Assembly (NCBI RefSeq): GCF_004354985.1
Contig: NZ_SMSK01000003.1
Coordinates: 186,001-250,000, forward strand
Reading direction: 5' to 3'
Origin: Segetibacter sp. 3557_3
GTDB lineage: Bacteria; Bacteroidota; Bacteroidia; Chitinophagales; Chitinophagaceae
Length of the DNA stretch: 64,000 bases
The notes beneath the pieces were generated by a model, which worked only from the letters and a program-made list of their open reading frames with translations, had not been told where the DNA came from and did not search any database. Position numbers and translations under genes: made by a program. Positions 44,147 through 53,420 of the stretch are shown piece by piece; position 1 is the stretch's first letter; each line of letters begins with the position of its first letter.

Positions 44147-44893
44147 ATGCTTGATTTCTTGTTTGGTACAAAAAAGGTTGAAGCAGATTTGTCTTTCCTT
44201 GCAGTTGATATGCATTCACATCTTTTGCCAGGCATCGACGACGGAGCGAAAGACATTACCAAAAGCATGGAACTGATCACCGCCTTGAAAGATCTTGGCT
44301 ATCGTAAGCTGATCTGCACTCCACATATCCTGTCGGACCTGTATCCAAACTCCAGGGAGACTATTCTGCCAAAACTCGAACTCGTTAGAGCAGCAATTGC
44401 ATCGGCAGGACTGGATATTGAAATTGAGGCTGCTGCTGAATATATGGTGGACGATGAATTTTCAAGATTGCTTGCAGGGGCAACCCGAAACGACCTGCTC
44501 ACCCTCGGTAAGGACCACATCCTTGTTGAAATGTCGTACCTGGCGCCTTCCCCTTATTTTGAAGAGTCATTGTTCAAGCTGCAAATACTGGGTTTAATTC
44601 CTGTGTTGGCTCATCCGGAACGGTATAGTTATTATCACAAGAACTTCAATACCTATAAGCGCTACAAAGAGCTCGGTTGTAAACTACAGGTCAACTTAGG
44701 TTCATTGTCGGGCGGCTATGGGCCGGACGTAAAGAAAGCTGCAGAGAAACTGTTCAAGAATAACATGGTTGACTTTCTTGGAACAGATATGCACCACAAT
44801 GGTCATTTGACCATGCTGAGAAGCCTGGCAACAAAAAAGGAACTTTACGACCTGACAAGCGGAGCAAACCTTCAGAATAAAATGCTTGCGTAG
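44147..44893 (+). CDS. PHP-type tyrosine-protein phosphatase (CpsB/YwqE family)
   Basis: A 248-aa metal-dependent phosphatase of the polymerase-and-histidinol-phosphatase fold. It normally dephosphorylates the tyrosine kinase that controls polysaccharide chain length and export. Motifs: DMHSHLLPGIDDGAKD (metal His and Asp), CTPHILSDLYPN, HILVEMSYLAP, LAHPERYSYY and GTDMHHNGHL. The kinase partner (Wzc/Ptk-like) is not in the window. Last gene of the polysaccharide block, on the same strand as the three before it; 258 bases without recognisable features precede it. Confidence 0.9.
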   Translation: MLDFLFGTKKVEADLSFLAVDMHSHLLPGIDDGAKDITKSMELITALKDLGYRKLICTPHILSDLYPNSRETILPKLELVRAAIASAGLDIEIEAAAEYMVDDEFSRLLAGATRNDLLTLGKDHILVEMSYLAPSPYFEESLFKLQILGLIPVLAHPERYSYYHKNFNTYKRYKELGCKLQVNLGSLSGGYGPDVKKAAEKLFKNNMVDFLGTDMHHNGHLTMLRSLATKKELYDLTSGANLQNKMLA

Positions 44894-44992
44894 TAGAACG
44901 CTTCACATTGTGATTATCGCATGCGGCAACTTCCATTGTCTATGGTTCCCATCAACATCGTTTGATCCGCGAATATGCAACATGGAATGGTA

Positions 44993-46105
44993 TTAGGGTA
45001 AGGGATCATTCGCCGGTGTGACCTCCCGGTAAAGGATATGGTCAATCCGCTGTTCCATGTGGTCATCGTTTTTGGCTTTGCTCAGGTAAAATTCTTCATA
45101 GTAAGCCTTAATGATTGCTGCGATAGGAGTCGCCATGATAATTCCAAATACACCAAAGGCCGCCCCCATAGCAAAAAGTAATATGATGATTGATGCCGGG
45201 TGGATGTTCATCATATTCGAGCGCACTTTAGGCATTATGAAATCGCCCATGATCTCATCAAGTGCCAGGAAGAAAATGGCAACCCAAAGTGCTGTCATGG
45301 GGCTCACTGACAGGGCGACCAATAGTGGCGGCACCGCCATTATGTAAAATCCAAGCTTTGGTACCAATCCCGAAAAAAACGCCAGTACTCCCCATACCAG
45401 CGCTGCCGGTACATCCATAATGTTAAGGAACACCGTGATAGAAACAGCATTGATCAGGCCGGCAATGAGGTTGGAATTAAACCAGCCTACCAGCATTATA
45501 GAACATTTCGAGAGTGCATTGGCCGCTTTGTCGCGATTGCTTAAACTAAAGAAAGAAAGGTACAATTCTACAAGGGGTCGTGGCTGAACGACCATGTAGG
45601 CAATCATGCTCATCATAAGTATGAATATCAATAGCGAACTGATCAGGGATAGCGAATAGTTGCCAATGTTTATGATGGTATTTTGTAATGAAGGCACAAA
45701 CTGCAGCACGTCAATGCTGCCTTTTTGTAATCCTTTATTCAGGTTGGGATAGTTCTTAAACCATTCAGAAAACTTGAAGGATAGACGGCTCGCATAATCG
45801 GGAATGTTGCTGATCAGTATAGAAACCTGGTTGCTGATAATGGGTATGATTAGCCAGCATAAAGCAACAATGGTAAGCACCATCGACCCGAATACAATAA
45901 CACATGCCCATATTCTCTTCATACCCTTTTTCTCGAGCCAGGTAATCGGAGCATTGATAATTAATGCAAGCACTACGGCAAACAATAGCAGCATAATTAC
46001 GCTCGTAATCTTAAACAGTAACCAAAGAAAAATGATGATACTGGCGGCAAAAGTGATAGCCTTTATCAACGCCTTGTATAAGCCCTCAGAGGGGGTAGCT
46101 TGCAT
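44993..46105 (-). CDS. AI-2E family transporter
   Basis: A 370-aa inner-membrane protein of the AI-2E/PerM family (possible exporter or Na/H exchanger; the ligand here is unknown). It shows paired N-terminal helices (FAASIIIFLWLLFKITSVIMLLLFAVVLALI), a soluble amphipathic part, then a C-terminal helix bundle with VPAALVWGVLAFFSGLVPKLG and the family motif region ALDEIMGDFIMPKV and HPASIIILLFAMGAAFGVFGIIMATPIAA. Converges with the phosphatase gene. No operon partner. Confidence 0.9.
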   Translation of the reverse strand: MQATPSEGLYKALIKAITFAASIIIFLWLLFKITSVIMLLLFAVVLALIINAPITWLEKKGMKRIWACVIVFGSMVLTIVALCWLIIPIISNQVSILISNIPDYASRLSFKFSEWFKNYPNLNKGLQKGSIDVLQFVPSLQNTIINIGNYSLSLISSLLIFILMMSMIAYMVVQPRPLVELYLSFFSLSNRDKAANALSKCSIMLVGWFNSNLIAGLINAVSITVFLNIMDVPAALVWGVLAFFSGLVPKLGFYIMAVPPLLVALSVSPMTALWVAIFFLALDEIMGDFIMPKVRSNMMNIHPASIIILLFAMGAAFGVFGIIMATPIAAIIKAYYEEFYLSKAKNDDHMEQRIDHILYREVTPANDPLP

Positions 46106-46248
46106 AATTAGTTTTCTGGTGTATTAATGATTTGCCTGCAATTGCCATGCCCCCCGTCGTTGATCCTCAACACCTAACAGCGCGATAGACAACCCCTGCA
46201 CCGTGCGGTTTGCTTCGTTCACGAATGCCTTGATGTGTTTTTACCTGC

Positions 46249-48654
46249 CTACATTTCAGCGTCGCAGCCAATAGGTGCACCAGGTGGAATTTGCAAAGTG
46301 GCCGGAAGTGTAACTTCCTTTGGATTTACGATCCGTTCGATGGTATATAGGTAGTGTGCACGTAACCGGTTTGAACTGGTTAGCTTAGTTGTTGCAAACT
46401 TCTTGAGCCACTGAAGCCTTTCGAAGCAGATTGCTTTCACCTGGTAGGTAGATTGTTCGCTTGCGGCAAGCCCAAGCAGGTGCGTTAACACCAATTGCTG
46501 CGTCTGCAACTGAACCTGTCCGGAAAGTCCCTGTTCAACCGGCACGTTCCAGGTTTTCTCAAGTATCTGCGTCAGAACATCGTCCCAGCCAGGTGTATTA
46601 TGCCCGGCCTTGAAATCAACCAGCCTGTTTGCCCGCTCGGGATACAGTAGAAAACTTAGTTCGTAAGTTGTGAGTGCGGCGGCAGCTGCAAGCGCGTCAA
46701 AACTCATACCCGTACGCTTGTCAAACAGTTCACCAACATTATAATACATCGGCGGACGAGGTGGAATAAGCTCAATGATCCGGTTGGGTATTGTCAACAC
46801 CCGGGCACTTAAACATTCCAACGCGGCGTCAAGTGCCTTTTGTTGCACGGAAGCAGGCAGGGGAAGGGGTGGGGTTTGCTTGGTATCCCCGCGCACACTA
46901 TAGCTATAGTTCATTCCCCCGATGAGTTTGCATACAGCTTCAAGTTGATAACGGTGATAATTGTACACCGGCACCAGCGCATCCTCAAGTTTTGCAACAG
47001 GAGTATTTACCTCGATGGCACTTAGCGAGAATTGTTGCAGGGCCTTTTGTCTGACAGCAAGGGTGTTTGCAAGTTCTGCTGCGGGATCGGCTCCATTGTC
47101 CCAAAGGTGAGCCGCCGGATGCATGCCGCCCTGTGCCCGGGCATCCGCGTCGGCAATATAAAGCAATCCACGAGCACTATTTTCGTTTAGTAATCCGTCC
47201 AGTGCAGCTGCTTCCTCTGTATCGGCAAACTGTTGATAACCGTACTGGATGGCTCTTTTATCCCATTCACCGATCGAGTTGGTGTACACATTGCTAAAGT
47301 CAATTTTTCCTTCTTTATTCAGGAATACAGCAGGATGCGGGTAGTCCATTACTGATGCGCGGTTGTTGACACTTGATGCATAGTTATGCTGAAGGCCGAG
47401 GGTGTGACCCACCTCATGAGCAGCAAGCTGCCGCAGGCGTTGAAGCGCAGCCTGCCTCATTGTTTCAGGTACCGGTTTGCCAGTTTCATATGGGGATAGC
47501 AGGCCGGTAAAAATGAGGTGATCCTGGCGCACACGTAAAGATCCGAGTGTTACCTGTCCTTTTATTATTTCACCCGTCCTGGGATCCGTTACGCTTGCGC
47601 CATACGACCAGCCGCGTGTGGAGCGATGAACCCAGTTGATCATGTTGTACCGGATGTCCATTGGATCTGCACTATCTGGTAACATCTTTACCTGGAAAGC
47701 ATTTTGAAAGCCTGCTGATTCAAAAGCTTCGTTCCACCACCGGGCACCGTCTAAAAGCGCAGACCGTATGGGTTCGGGTGTGCCATTGTCGAGATAGTAC
47801 ACAATCGGCTTAACAGCTTCACTTCTTCCAGCTCCTGCATTCTTTCTCACCAACCGGTGTCGGCTGATGAACATTTGTTCAATGGGTTCACTGAAAGGAG
47901 TGCTGTAATCGAAATAGGAGATGCCGAAATAGCCACTCCTTATATCATACCTTCTTGGTTTGTACCCATTATCCGGCAATTGAACAAAGGAATGATGCAT
48001 CCGCAAAGTGATGGCTTCGGGAGACGGTGTAACTGAACTAACAAACCTGCCTGCATCTCCGCCGCCCGTGAATGTTACGGTGCTTTCGAACTCTGTATTT
48101 AGCGGAAAGTTTTTGGTATGCTCCAGGTATATACCCGACCTCGCCTCGTTAAGCGCGTAACTCCCCTGACGCATCGTCCTTAACCGGTCAGCAACTCCCT
48201 GGGCATCACGTAGCAAAAAAGGAGTAAGATCAATCAGAACCTTTCCATTTTCCTCTTCTTCAGCAATAAAACCTGCAATAATCGATTCGGCGAACGATTC
48301 TTTTACGGCTTGTTGTTCTTTCAGGTCTGCACTTCCTGCCCGGTAACGGGTATTTGGTTGAACGAGCCACACTTTTTTGCCCACTTTGGAAAAATAGACG
48401 ATCCTGCTAGCACCGATCTGACCGCGATCAAGCCCGATATCATTTGATCCAAGGCCTCCGGGCAGCGAATTGACATACAAAAATGGGGTATTCATCAGGT
48501 CCGTCTGCAGCCAGATTTTACCGTTCGTCTCGTCCCACCAAAAGGTGAAAAGGCCATCGTAACGCTTCATGTTTTTGGTTTTTGCAGCAATTTTGTCCTG
48601 TGCAGTGGCAGAGAGGAGGCATAACGTTGCAATAAATACCAGAAAGTATCTCAT
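46249..48654 (-). CDS. Exported zinc-dependent metalloprotease (DUF5117/DUF4953 type)
   Basis: An 801-aa secreted metalloprotease. The start is set at 48654 (MRYFLVFIATLCLLSATAQ), which gives a clean signal peptide; the 41 residues upstream look like untranslated sequence. The zinc site is HEVGHTLGLQHNYASS at about residue 410, the extended HExxHxxGxxH metzincin motif. The N-terminal region has GLFTFWWDETNGKIWLQ and FLYVNSLPGGLGSNDIGLDRGQ, as in Bacteroidota proteins of this family. The C-terminal ~350 residues are helical. No disulfide pattern stands out. Likely periplasmic or surface; substrate unknown. Confidence 0.9.
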   Translation of the reverse strand: MRYFLVFIATLCLLSATAQDKIAAKTKNMKRYDGLFTFWWDETNGKIWLQTDLMNTPFLYVNSLPGGLGSNDIGLDRGQIGASRIVYFSKVGKKVWLVQPNTRYRAGSADLKEQQAVKESFAESIIAGFIAEEEENGKVLIDLTPFLLRDAQGVADRLRTMRQGSYALNEARSGIYLEHTKNFPLNTEFESTVTFTGGGDAGRFVSSVTPSPEAITLRMHHSFVQLPDNGYKPRRYDIRSGYFGISYFDYSTPFSEPIEQMFISRHRLVRKNAGAGRSEAVKPIVYYLDNGTPEPIRSALLDGARWWNEAFESAGFQNAFQVKMLPDSADPMDIRYNMINWVHRSTRGWSYGASVTDPRTGEIIKGQVTLGSLRVRQDHLIFTGLLSPYETGKPVPETMRQAALQRLRQLAAHEVGHTLGLQHNYASSVNNRASVMDYPHPAVFLNKEGKIDFSNVYTNSIGEWDKRAIQYGYQQFADTEEAAALDGLLNENSARGLLYIADADARAQGGMHPAAHLWDNGADPAAELANTLAVRQKALQQFSLSAIEVNTPVAKLEDALVPVYNYHRYQLEAVCKLIGGMNYSYSVRGDTKQTPPLPLPASVQQKALDAALECLSARVLTIPNRIIELIPPRPPMYYNVGELFDKRTGMSFDALAAAAALTTYELSFLLYPERANRLVDFKAGHNTPGWDDVLTQILEKTWNVPVEQGLSGQVQLQTQQLVLTHLLGLAASEQSTYQVKAICFERLQWLKKFATTKLTSSNRLRAHYLYTIERIVNPKEVTLPATLQIPPGAPIGCDAEM

Positions 48655-48803
48655 ACAGAATAATTGTAATGAACTGAGTGAGCCGTAAAGTAAGCAAAAT
48701 CGGGTGGCTGTAAATGGGTAACCGTTGCACATCTTGAAGTTGGAACCTGAGTTCTTTTTTGAAGCGACCGGAGGCACATGGATCAGTTGGATCTAAATGC
48801 AAA

Positions 48804-48824
48804 AAGCCCCGAATGTTGGGGCCT
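48804..48824 (-). terminator. Terminator after the SH3 gene
   Basis: GCCCC and GGGGC arms around a seven-base loop; on the minus strand a T5 run follows. It lies about 25 bases after the stop of the minus-strand gene at 48845. Confidence 0.7.
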
Positions 48825-48844
48825 TTTACATAAACTTAAAACGC

Positions 48845-49267
48845 TTATGCGTTTTGTGGTTCCAGGTACTGCGCGTACGCATACCCTTCTTCCCCAGCAT
48901 CAGTTCGAATCAGGAACCATTGATCGTTGGTTTTGCTGATTAGTGTCACCAGCTCATTGTGGGCAGCTTTTCCAACCAGTGGTTGGTCAGTACCCGGTCC
49001 CTTCCTGATGTTCAGGTTTGAGCTTTGGGTAATCACCTTTGCTTTTCCACCAGGCGTGGCCGAAACATTCACATTCAAGATCAGGTCGCCTGAGCGGAAA
49101 TCAGGGTCAATCTTGTTGTAGACGTCCCAAAGATGATCTTTTACTTGTCCCGATGGCGCGCTGCCATCAATGTATAGAATATTATCCTGCTCCCTTACCT
49201 GAAGACTTTTTACTTCTGATGTAGTAGCAGCATTAATCAGTTCACGGTATTTATCCTGTAACGACAT
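48845..49267 (-). CDS. SH3 domain protein with BON-like N-terminus
   Basis: A 140-aa protein without a signal peptide. The N-terminal half (EVKSLQVREQDNILYIDGSAPSGQVKDHLWDV) resembles a BON fold, as does the following DLILNVNVSAT. The C-terminal half is a bacterial SH3 domain: SSNLNIRKGPGTDQPLVGKA, then ELVTLISKTNDQWFLIRTDAGEEGYAYAQYLEP. Bacterial SH3 domains often bind the cell wall, but lack of an export signal makes that unclear. It begins 7 bases after the BON lipoprotein gene, so they form one operon. Confidence 0.82.
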   Translation of the reverse strand: MSLQDKYRELINAATTSEVKSLQVREQDNILYIDGSAPSGQVKDHLWDVYNKIDPDFRSGDLILNVNVSATPGGKAKVITQSSNLNIRKGPGTDQPLVGKAAHNELVTLISKTNDQWFLIRTDAGEEGYAYAQYLEPQNA

Positions 49268-49273
49268 AGATGT

Positions 49274-49780
49274 TTATTTAATGGTAAGCTGATTGTTGAT
49301 CTTTTTTGGTTTAAGGGTGCTGATGGACTGCATTAGTGTGACCAACCTGTCCCTGGTAATGGTTCCGGTAAGTGTAACTTCCCCGTTATTTACAGAGGCA
49401 TTAACACCAGGAAAGTCTTTTACTGCATCGGTTACGCCGCGACTGATTGCATCGTCAGGAGCAACTTCAACCGGGTTGTCAGGTATGCGCGGAGCAATAC
49501 TAATATCATTTACAACTTGCTTAACTCCTTTAACTCCTGTAACAACAGACTCGGTTTTTTCGCGTATTTGCTCGTCTTTCACCTGCCCCGAAAGTGTGGC
49601 TATTTTGTCGACAACAGCGGCATTGACCCCTGCCATGTCCGGATTGGCAGCAAGTTTTTCCGTGATGTCTTTCCTGATTTCTTCATCGCTTCTTCCTGAG
49701 CAGGAGTAAAGGGTTACTGATAGTACAGCCAGGGCGAAGAGTACAACAAAATTTCGCAGCATGTTTTTTTTCATTTTCAA
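49274..49780 (-). CDS. BON-domain lipoprotein
   Basis: A 168-aa periplasmic lipoprotein with signal MKKNMLRNFVVLFALAVLSV and lipobox LYSC (Cys27). Two BON domains follow: about 33-95 with VNAAVVDKIATLSGQVKDEQIREK and about 108-168 with VNASVNNGEVTLTGTITRDR. BON domains bind phospholipid or envelope surfaces and are common in osmotic-stress proteins such as OsmY. First gene of a two-gene operon with the SH3 protein. Confidence 0.87.
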   Translation of the reverse strand: MKMKKNMLRNFVVLFALAVLSVTLYSCSGRSDEEIRKDITEKLAANPDMAGVNAAVVDKIATLSGQVKDEQIREKTESVVTGVKGVKQVVNDISIAPRIPDNPVEVAPDDAISRGVTDAVKDFPGVNASVNNGEVTLTGTITRDRLVTLMQSISTLKPKKINNQLTIK

Positions 49781-49989
49781 ATTTTTTGGTGATGGATAGT
49801 GAATACGGGAATACTAAAACTGTGCCCTTAGCTAATGAAGGAATACTAATACCAGGGAACTCCTCCTTCCCCAAGGCTGCATTAAACCGGTATAGTCAGC
49901 CATCCGGCTGTATAAGCTGTTTAAACTCATTTAGGATGCGATCGGCTGTCGGAGTTTTAGGGCAGCTGACAGCTGAGTCTTGAGAAACC

Positions 49990-51020
49990 TTAGCGGGAAG
50001 TCGAATACTGCCCCCCATTTGCATCAAAAAATAACCTTATGCCGGCCTTGCCACTTTCTACGAGATGGTTTATCGTGGAAAGCTTCAATTTTCTCACCCT
50101 GCCAGGCAAGTTCAGGTGGCTGATGGTCACCGTCCTGGTCAGCGAAGGCTCGTCGGGATTGGGCTTGTCAATCACCGACTCATATACCGCACGGAAGTAG
50201 TCGTGGAGCGTGCTAATTTTAGACGGGTATACCCCACCTTTTGCATATTGGAGTTGCTGTGGTTTGTCGAGTAGAAGTCCCAGTGTTTTAGGGTTGATTT
50301 TCAAACCGGAATTGCTTGTATCATCCATATATCTTGGGGCGTCAAACAGCTGTATGGGGTAGTTTGAAAGAAGCCCCCCGTCGACCATAAGGTGATAAGT
50401 GCCATTGGCCCGATCTTTTCGAACATGGCCGCTGTCATCAATTAGTACCGGCTCGAAGTAAAGCGGGATGGAAAAGGATATCCGCAGCGCATCAGCGATG
50501 CGCATTCCGGGATATTGTTCAAATGAAAAGGTTCTAAGTGTCCGGTAAGTCAGGTCCGTTCCGGTGATGTACAGGTCTTTATAGTTTTTTGCCTGTTTTT
50601 GTGTATGCAGTTGCGCAAAAGTAATGTTCCGGTCACCGGTCTTTGCCTCAATGAGCTTATTCATCCATTCCGTAATTTTCTCACCTTTAAAGAAACCGAA
50701 CCTTTTTTTCATCCTCGAAAAGCCTGAAGCAAAAAAACCATCGTTGAAATCTTTCAAAGGAATATCGGCAGCAATCTTTTTCATTTCTGCTGGTGTGTAA
50801 CCAACAGCCAGCAGCGTTGCCTGGATGGCACCCGCGGAAGTTCCGCCAACCCGCTCAATTTGTTGCAAGATGCCAAGGCTGTCAAGAACTTCAGAAGCAC
50901 CAACATAAGCAAAGCCCCGAACGCCACCACCTTCAAGCACGAGGTTGCTATACTTTTTTCCTGCGCACAAACAGCCATGTTGGAAAGGATGGCCACGATC
51001 AACAAACACTTCTTTAGCAT
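49990..51020 (-). CDS. Patatin-like phospholipase, signal peptide in another frame
   Basis: A serine-aspartate lipid acyl hydrolase. The catalytic part has oxyanion-hole VLEGGGVRGFAYVG, nucleophile GGTSAGAIQATLL and the Asp of LMVDGGLLSNYPI. The catalytic frame has no credible start codon: it opens only from a TTG at 51066 through unrelated residues. One frame over, ATG at 51020 encodes a good signal peptide (MLKKCLLIVAILSNMAVCAQ) that would run into KYSNLVLEGGG if one A were added in the A6 tract at 50954-50959, or by a -1 slip there. Thus this is a frameshifted gene, a sequence error, or a slippage-controlled product. Convergent with nothing; divergent from the transglutaminase gene. Confidence 0.75.
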
Positions 51021-51168
51021 GCTGCTGGGTTTGTTTGTAAACTACTAAGTAACGTCGCCGCAACAAGGCCGCCAGGGACCCAAATCGTTAGCAAAAATGT
51101 TAAACTGTTTGCCGGAGTTTTTATAACTTAAATTGCAGTCTGAAACATCTACCGCCTTGTTTGTGGAT

Positions 51169-52248
51169 ATGAAACCGTTGCTTTCCATCTTTCTTTTCTT
51201 GTTTTCAACCGTGCTGTTTTCACAGGAGATGGCTTATAACAGGCTGCCCGTTCGATACAGGCCTGAAAGGCAAACCTCACCTGCGGAGTTGGCAATCCAG
51301 CTTACCCAGCCTTACCATAGCGAGCTTGAAAAAGTTCGTTCGATTTTCAACTGGATTACCGATAACATCTCTTATAAGCTACGTCCGTGGAACCCGCGAA
51401 ATCTTAAAAAGAACATACCTGTTGAGGATGACGATACCAGCTCCGTACTTAAACCCTTAAATGAGCGCGTTGCGGAAAATGTGCTCCGGAGTAGTGAGGC
51501 CCTGTGTGATGGGTACGCCCGTTTGTTTGCAACGCTTTGTAGTTACGCGAACATCAGGGCTGAAGTGGTTACCGGTTACAGCAGAACCAATTTTAGCGCG
51601 AATGCTTCGAAATTTAAATCCAATCATTCGTGGAACGCTGTTCGTATTGATAGTGTATGGCACCTGCTGGACGTCACCTGGGCAAGTGGTTATGTAAGTT
51701 ATATGGGCGAACGATTCATCAGGCACCAAAACGATGAGTACTTTCTTACACCGCCAAAACAGTTTATAGCCGAACACTATCCTGAAAATCTCGAATGGTC
51801 ATTTTTAACGGAACCACCCCTGTTTAAAGAATTCGATCATACGCCATTCAAATCACAGCGGTTTATCAAGTCCAGGGTAAAATCATTTAAACCCGAAAAA
51901 GGCACAGTCGATGCAAGGGTAGGAGATACCCTCACATTTGAGATAGAAACAACCGATATTGGAACCAACCTCGAAGGAACTTACGATCCGCAGTTTGACT
52001 CCACCATAAGCCTGTTGCCGCCATCATGGGCATATCTTAAACCGCAATATGTTGAAGGTAAGCCGATCATCAGGTACCAGTACGTTGTACCATCAACCGA
52101 AGTTCAATACCTGAACATCGTACTGCACGACGAGGTATTGATGCGTTACAGGCTGGTAGCCAAACCGAAACCTCAACCGGTTTTGCAGGATAGTATACCC
52201 CAATCGGTTATTACTCCCATTATAATTGCTGGGGACTCCAGGTGGTAA
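51169..52248 (+). CDS. Exported transglutaminase-like protein
   Basis: A 359-aa secreted protein with signal MKPLLSIFLFLFSTVLFSQE. The transglutaminase-like cysteine-protease core shows the triad in order: Cys in SSEALCDGYARLFATLC (about 113), His in SNHSWNAVRIDSVWHL (~153) and Asp in LLDVTW (~168). The remaining C-terminal ~180 residues are strand-rich (DTLTFEIETTDIGTNLEG, VQYLNIVLHDEVLMRYRLV), like an Ig-type domain. Start chosen at 51169 because it gives the signal peptide. Likely acts on cell-wall peptides or envelope proteins; the substrate is unknown. Confidence 0.87.
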   Translation: MKPLLSIFLFLFSTVLFSQEMAYNRLPVRYRPERQTSPAELAIQLTQPYHSELEKVRSIFNWITDNISYKLRPWNPRNLKKNIPVEDDDTSSVLKPLNERVAENVLRSSEALCDGYARLFATLCSYANIRAEVVTGYSRTNFSANASKFKSNHSWNAVRIDSVWHLLDVTWASGYVSYMGERFIRHQNDEYFLTPPKQFIAEHYPENLEWSFLTEPPLFKEFDHTPFKSQRFIKSRVKSFKPEKGTVDARVGDTLTFEIETTDIGTNLEGTYDPQFDSTISLLPPSWAYLKPQYVEGKPIIRYQYVVPSTEVQYLNIVLHDEVLMRYRLVAKPKPQPVLQDSIPQSVITPIIIAGDSRW

Positions 52249-52319
52249 AGCCCGGAGGATGGCACATTACATTGTTGCCAGCCACGTGATTAATCATTCA
52301 AGAAGGCCCGACGCGTTAA

Positions 52320-53420
52320 CTATACATTAAACCTGAAGTGGAGGATGTCTCCGTCTTCTACGAGGTATTCTTTTCCCTGCACCGCAAGTTTTCCATTATC
52401 GCGGCATGCAGCTTCCGACCCGTATTTTACAAAGTCGGCGTACTTGATGACTTCTGCTCTGATAAAACCTTTTTCAAAGTCGGTATGGATTACGCTTGCT
52501 GCCTGTGGTGCAAGCATCCCTTTCGTAATGGTCCATGCCCTTACCTCCTGCACCCCCGCTGTAAAATAGGTAGCGAGGTTCAACAGGCGGTAGGTTGAAG
52601 TAATTAAGCGTGCAACCCCGCTTTCGTGAAGGCCAAGGTCCTCAAGGAACAGCTGGCGATCGTCGTAGCTTTCCATTACCGCAATTTCACTTTCGATTTC
52701 TGCGCTGATCAGCAGAATCTCGGCGTTTTCATTTTTGACGGCTTCTTTAACCGCCTCTGTAAACTTGTTACCTGATACCACGCTTTTCTCATCCACATTA
52801 CACACATAGATCACTGGCTTCATGGTAAGCAGGAAAAGGTCGCCGAAGTGTTTTTCTTTCTCTTCAGGGCTAACTTCAAAGCCACGGGCGTTTTTACCTT
52901 GCACGAGAAATTGTTTCAGCTGTTGCAGCAGTTCGATTCCGCGGGTAATGTCGCGATCACCTGATTTTGCAAGTTTCTCGTTTTTAGAAAGTTTTTTCTC
53001 CAGCGTATCGAGATCTTTCAGCTGAAGTTCCGTATCAATGATTTCTTTGTCGCGAACCGGGTTAACCGATCCATCAACGTGAATAACGTTATCGTCTTCA
53101 AAACAACGAAGCACATGGATGATGGCGTCGGTGCTGCGGATGTTTCCCAAAAACTGGTTTCCCAGTCCTTCGCCCTTGCTCGCACCCTTTACGAGGCCGG
53201 CAATATCAACAATTTCAACCGTAGCAGGTACAACCCTGTTCGGCTTCACCAGCTTTTCCAGTTCAATCAGCCGGTCATCCGGCACGGTGATTACCCCAAC
53301 GTTTGGTTCAATGGTACAAAACGGAAAGTTTGCCGCCTGAGCTTTTGCATTACTTAATGCATTAAATAAAGTTGATTTACCCACGTTTGGTAATCCCACG
53401 ATGCCTGCTTGTAAACCCAT
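52320..53420 (-). CDS. ychF: Redox-regulated ATPase YchF
   Basis: An Obg-family P-loop ATPase that binds ribosomes and affects stress responses. The 366-aa product has G1 GLPNVGKSTLFNALS, ANFPFCTIEPNVG, G3 DIAGLVKGASKGEGLGNQFL, the YchF-specific CNVDEKSV in place of NKxD (which explains ATP rather than GTP preference) and a C-terminal TGS domain with FIRAEVIKYADFV and YLVEDGDILHFRFNV. Normal length. Monocistronic. Confidence 0.97.
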   Translation of the reverse strand: MGLQAGIVGLPNVGKSTLFNALSNAKAQAANFPFCTIEPNVGVITVPDDRLIELEKLVKPNRVVPATVEIVDIAGLVKGASKGEGLGNQFLGNIRSTDAIIHVLRCFEDDNVIHVDGSVNPVRDKEIIDTELQLKDLDTLEKKLSKNEKLAKSGDRDITRGIELLQQLKQFLVQGKNARGFEVSPEEKEKHFGDLFLLTMKPVIYVCNVDEKSVVSGNKFTEAVKEAVKNENAEILLISAEIESEIAVMESYDDRQLFLEDLGLHESGVARLITSTYRLLNLATYFTAGVQEVRAWTITKGMLAPQAASVIHTDFEKGFIRAEVIKYADFVKYGSEAACRDNGKLAVQGKEYLVEDGDILHFRFNV

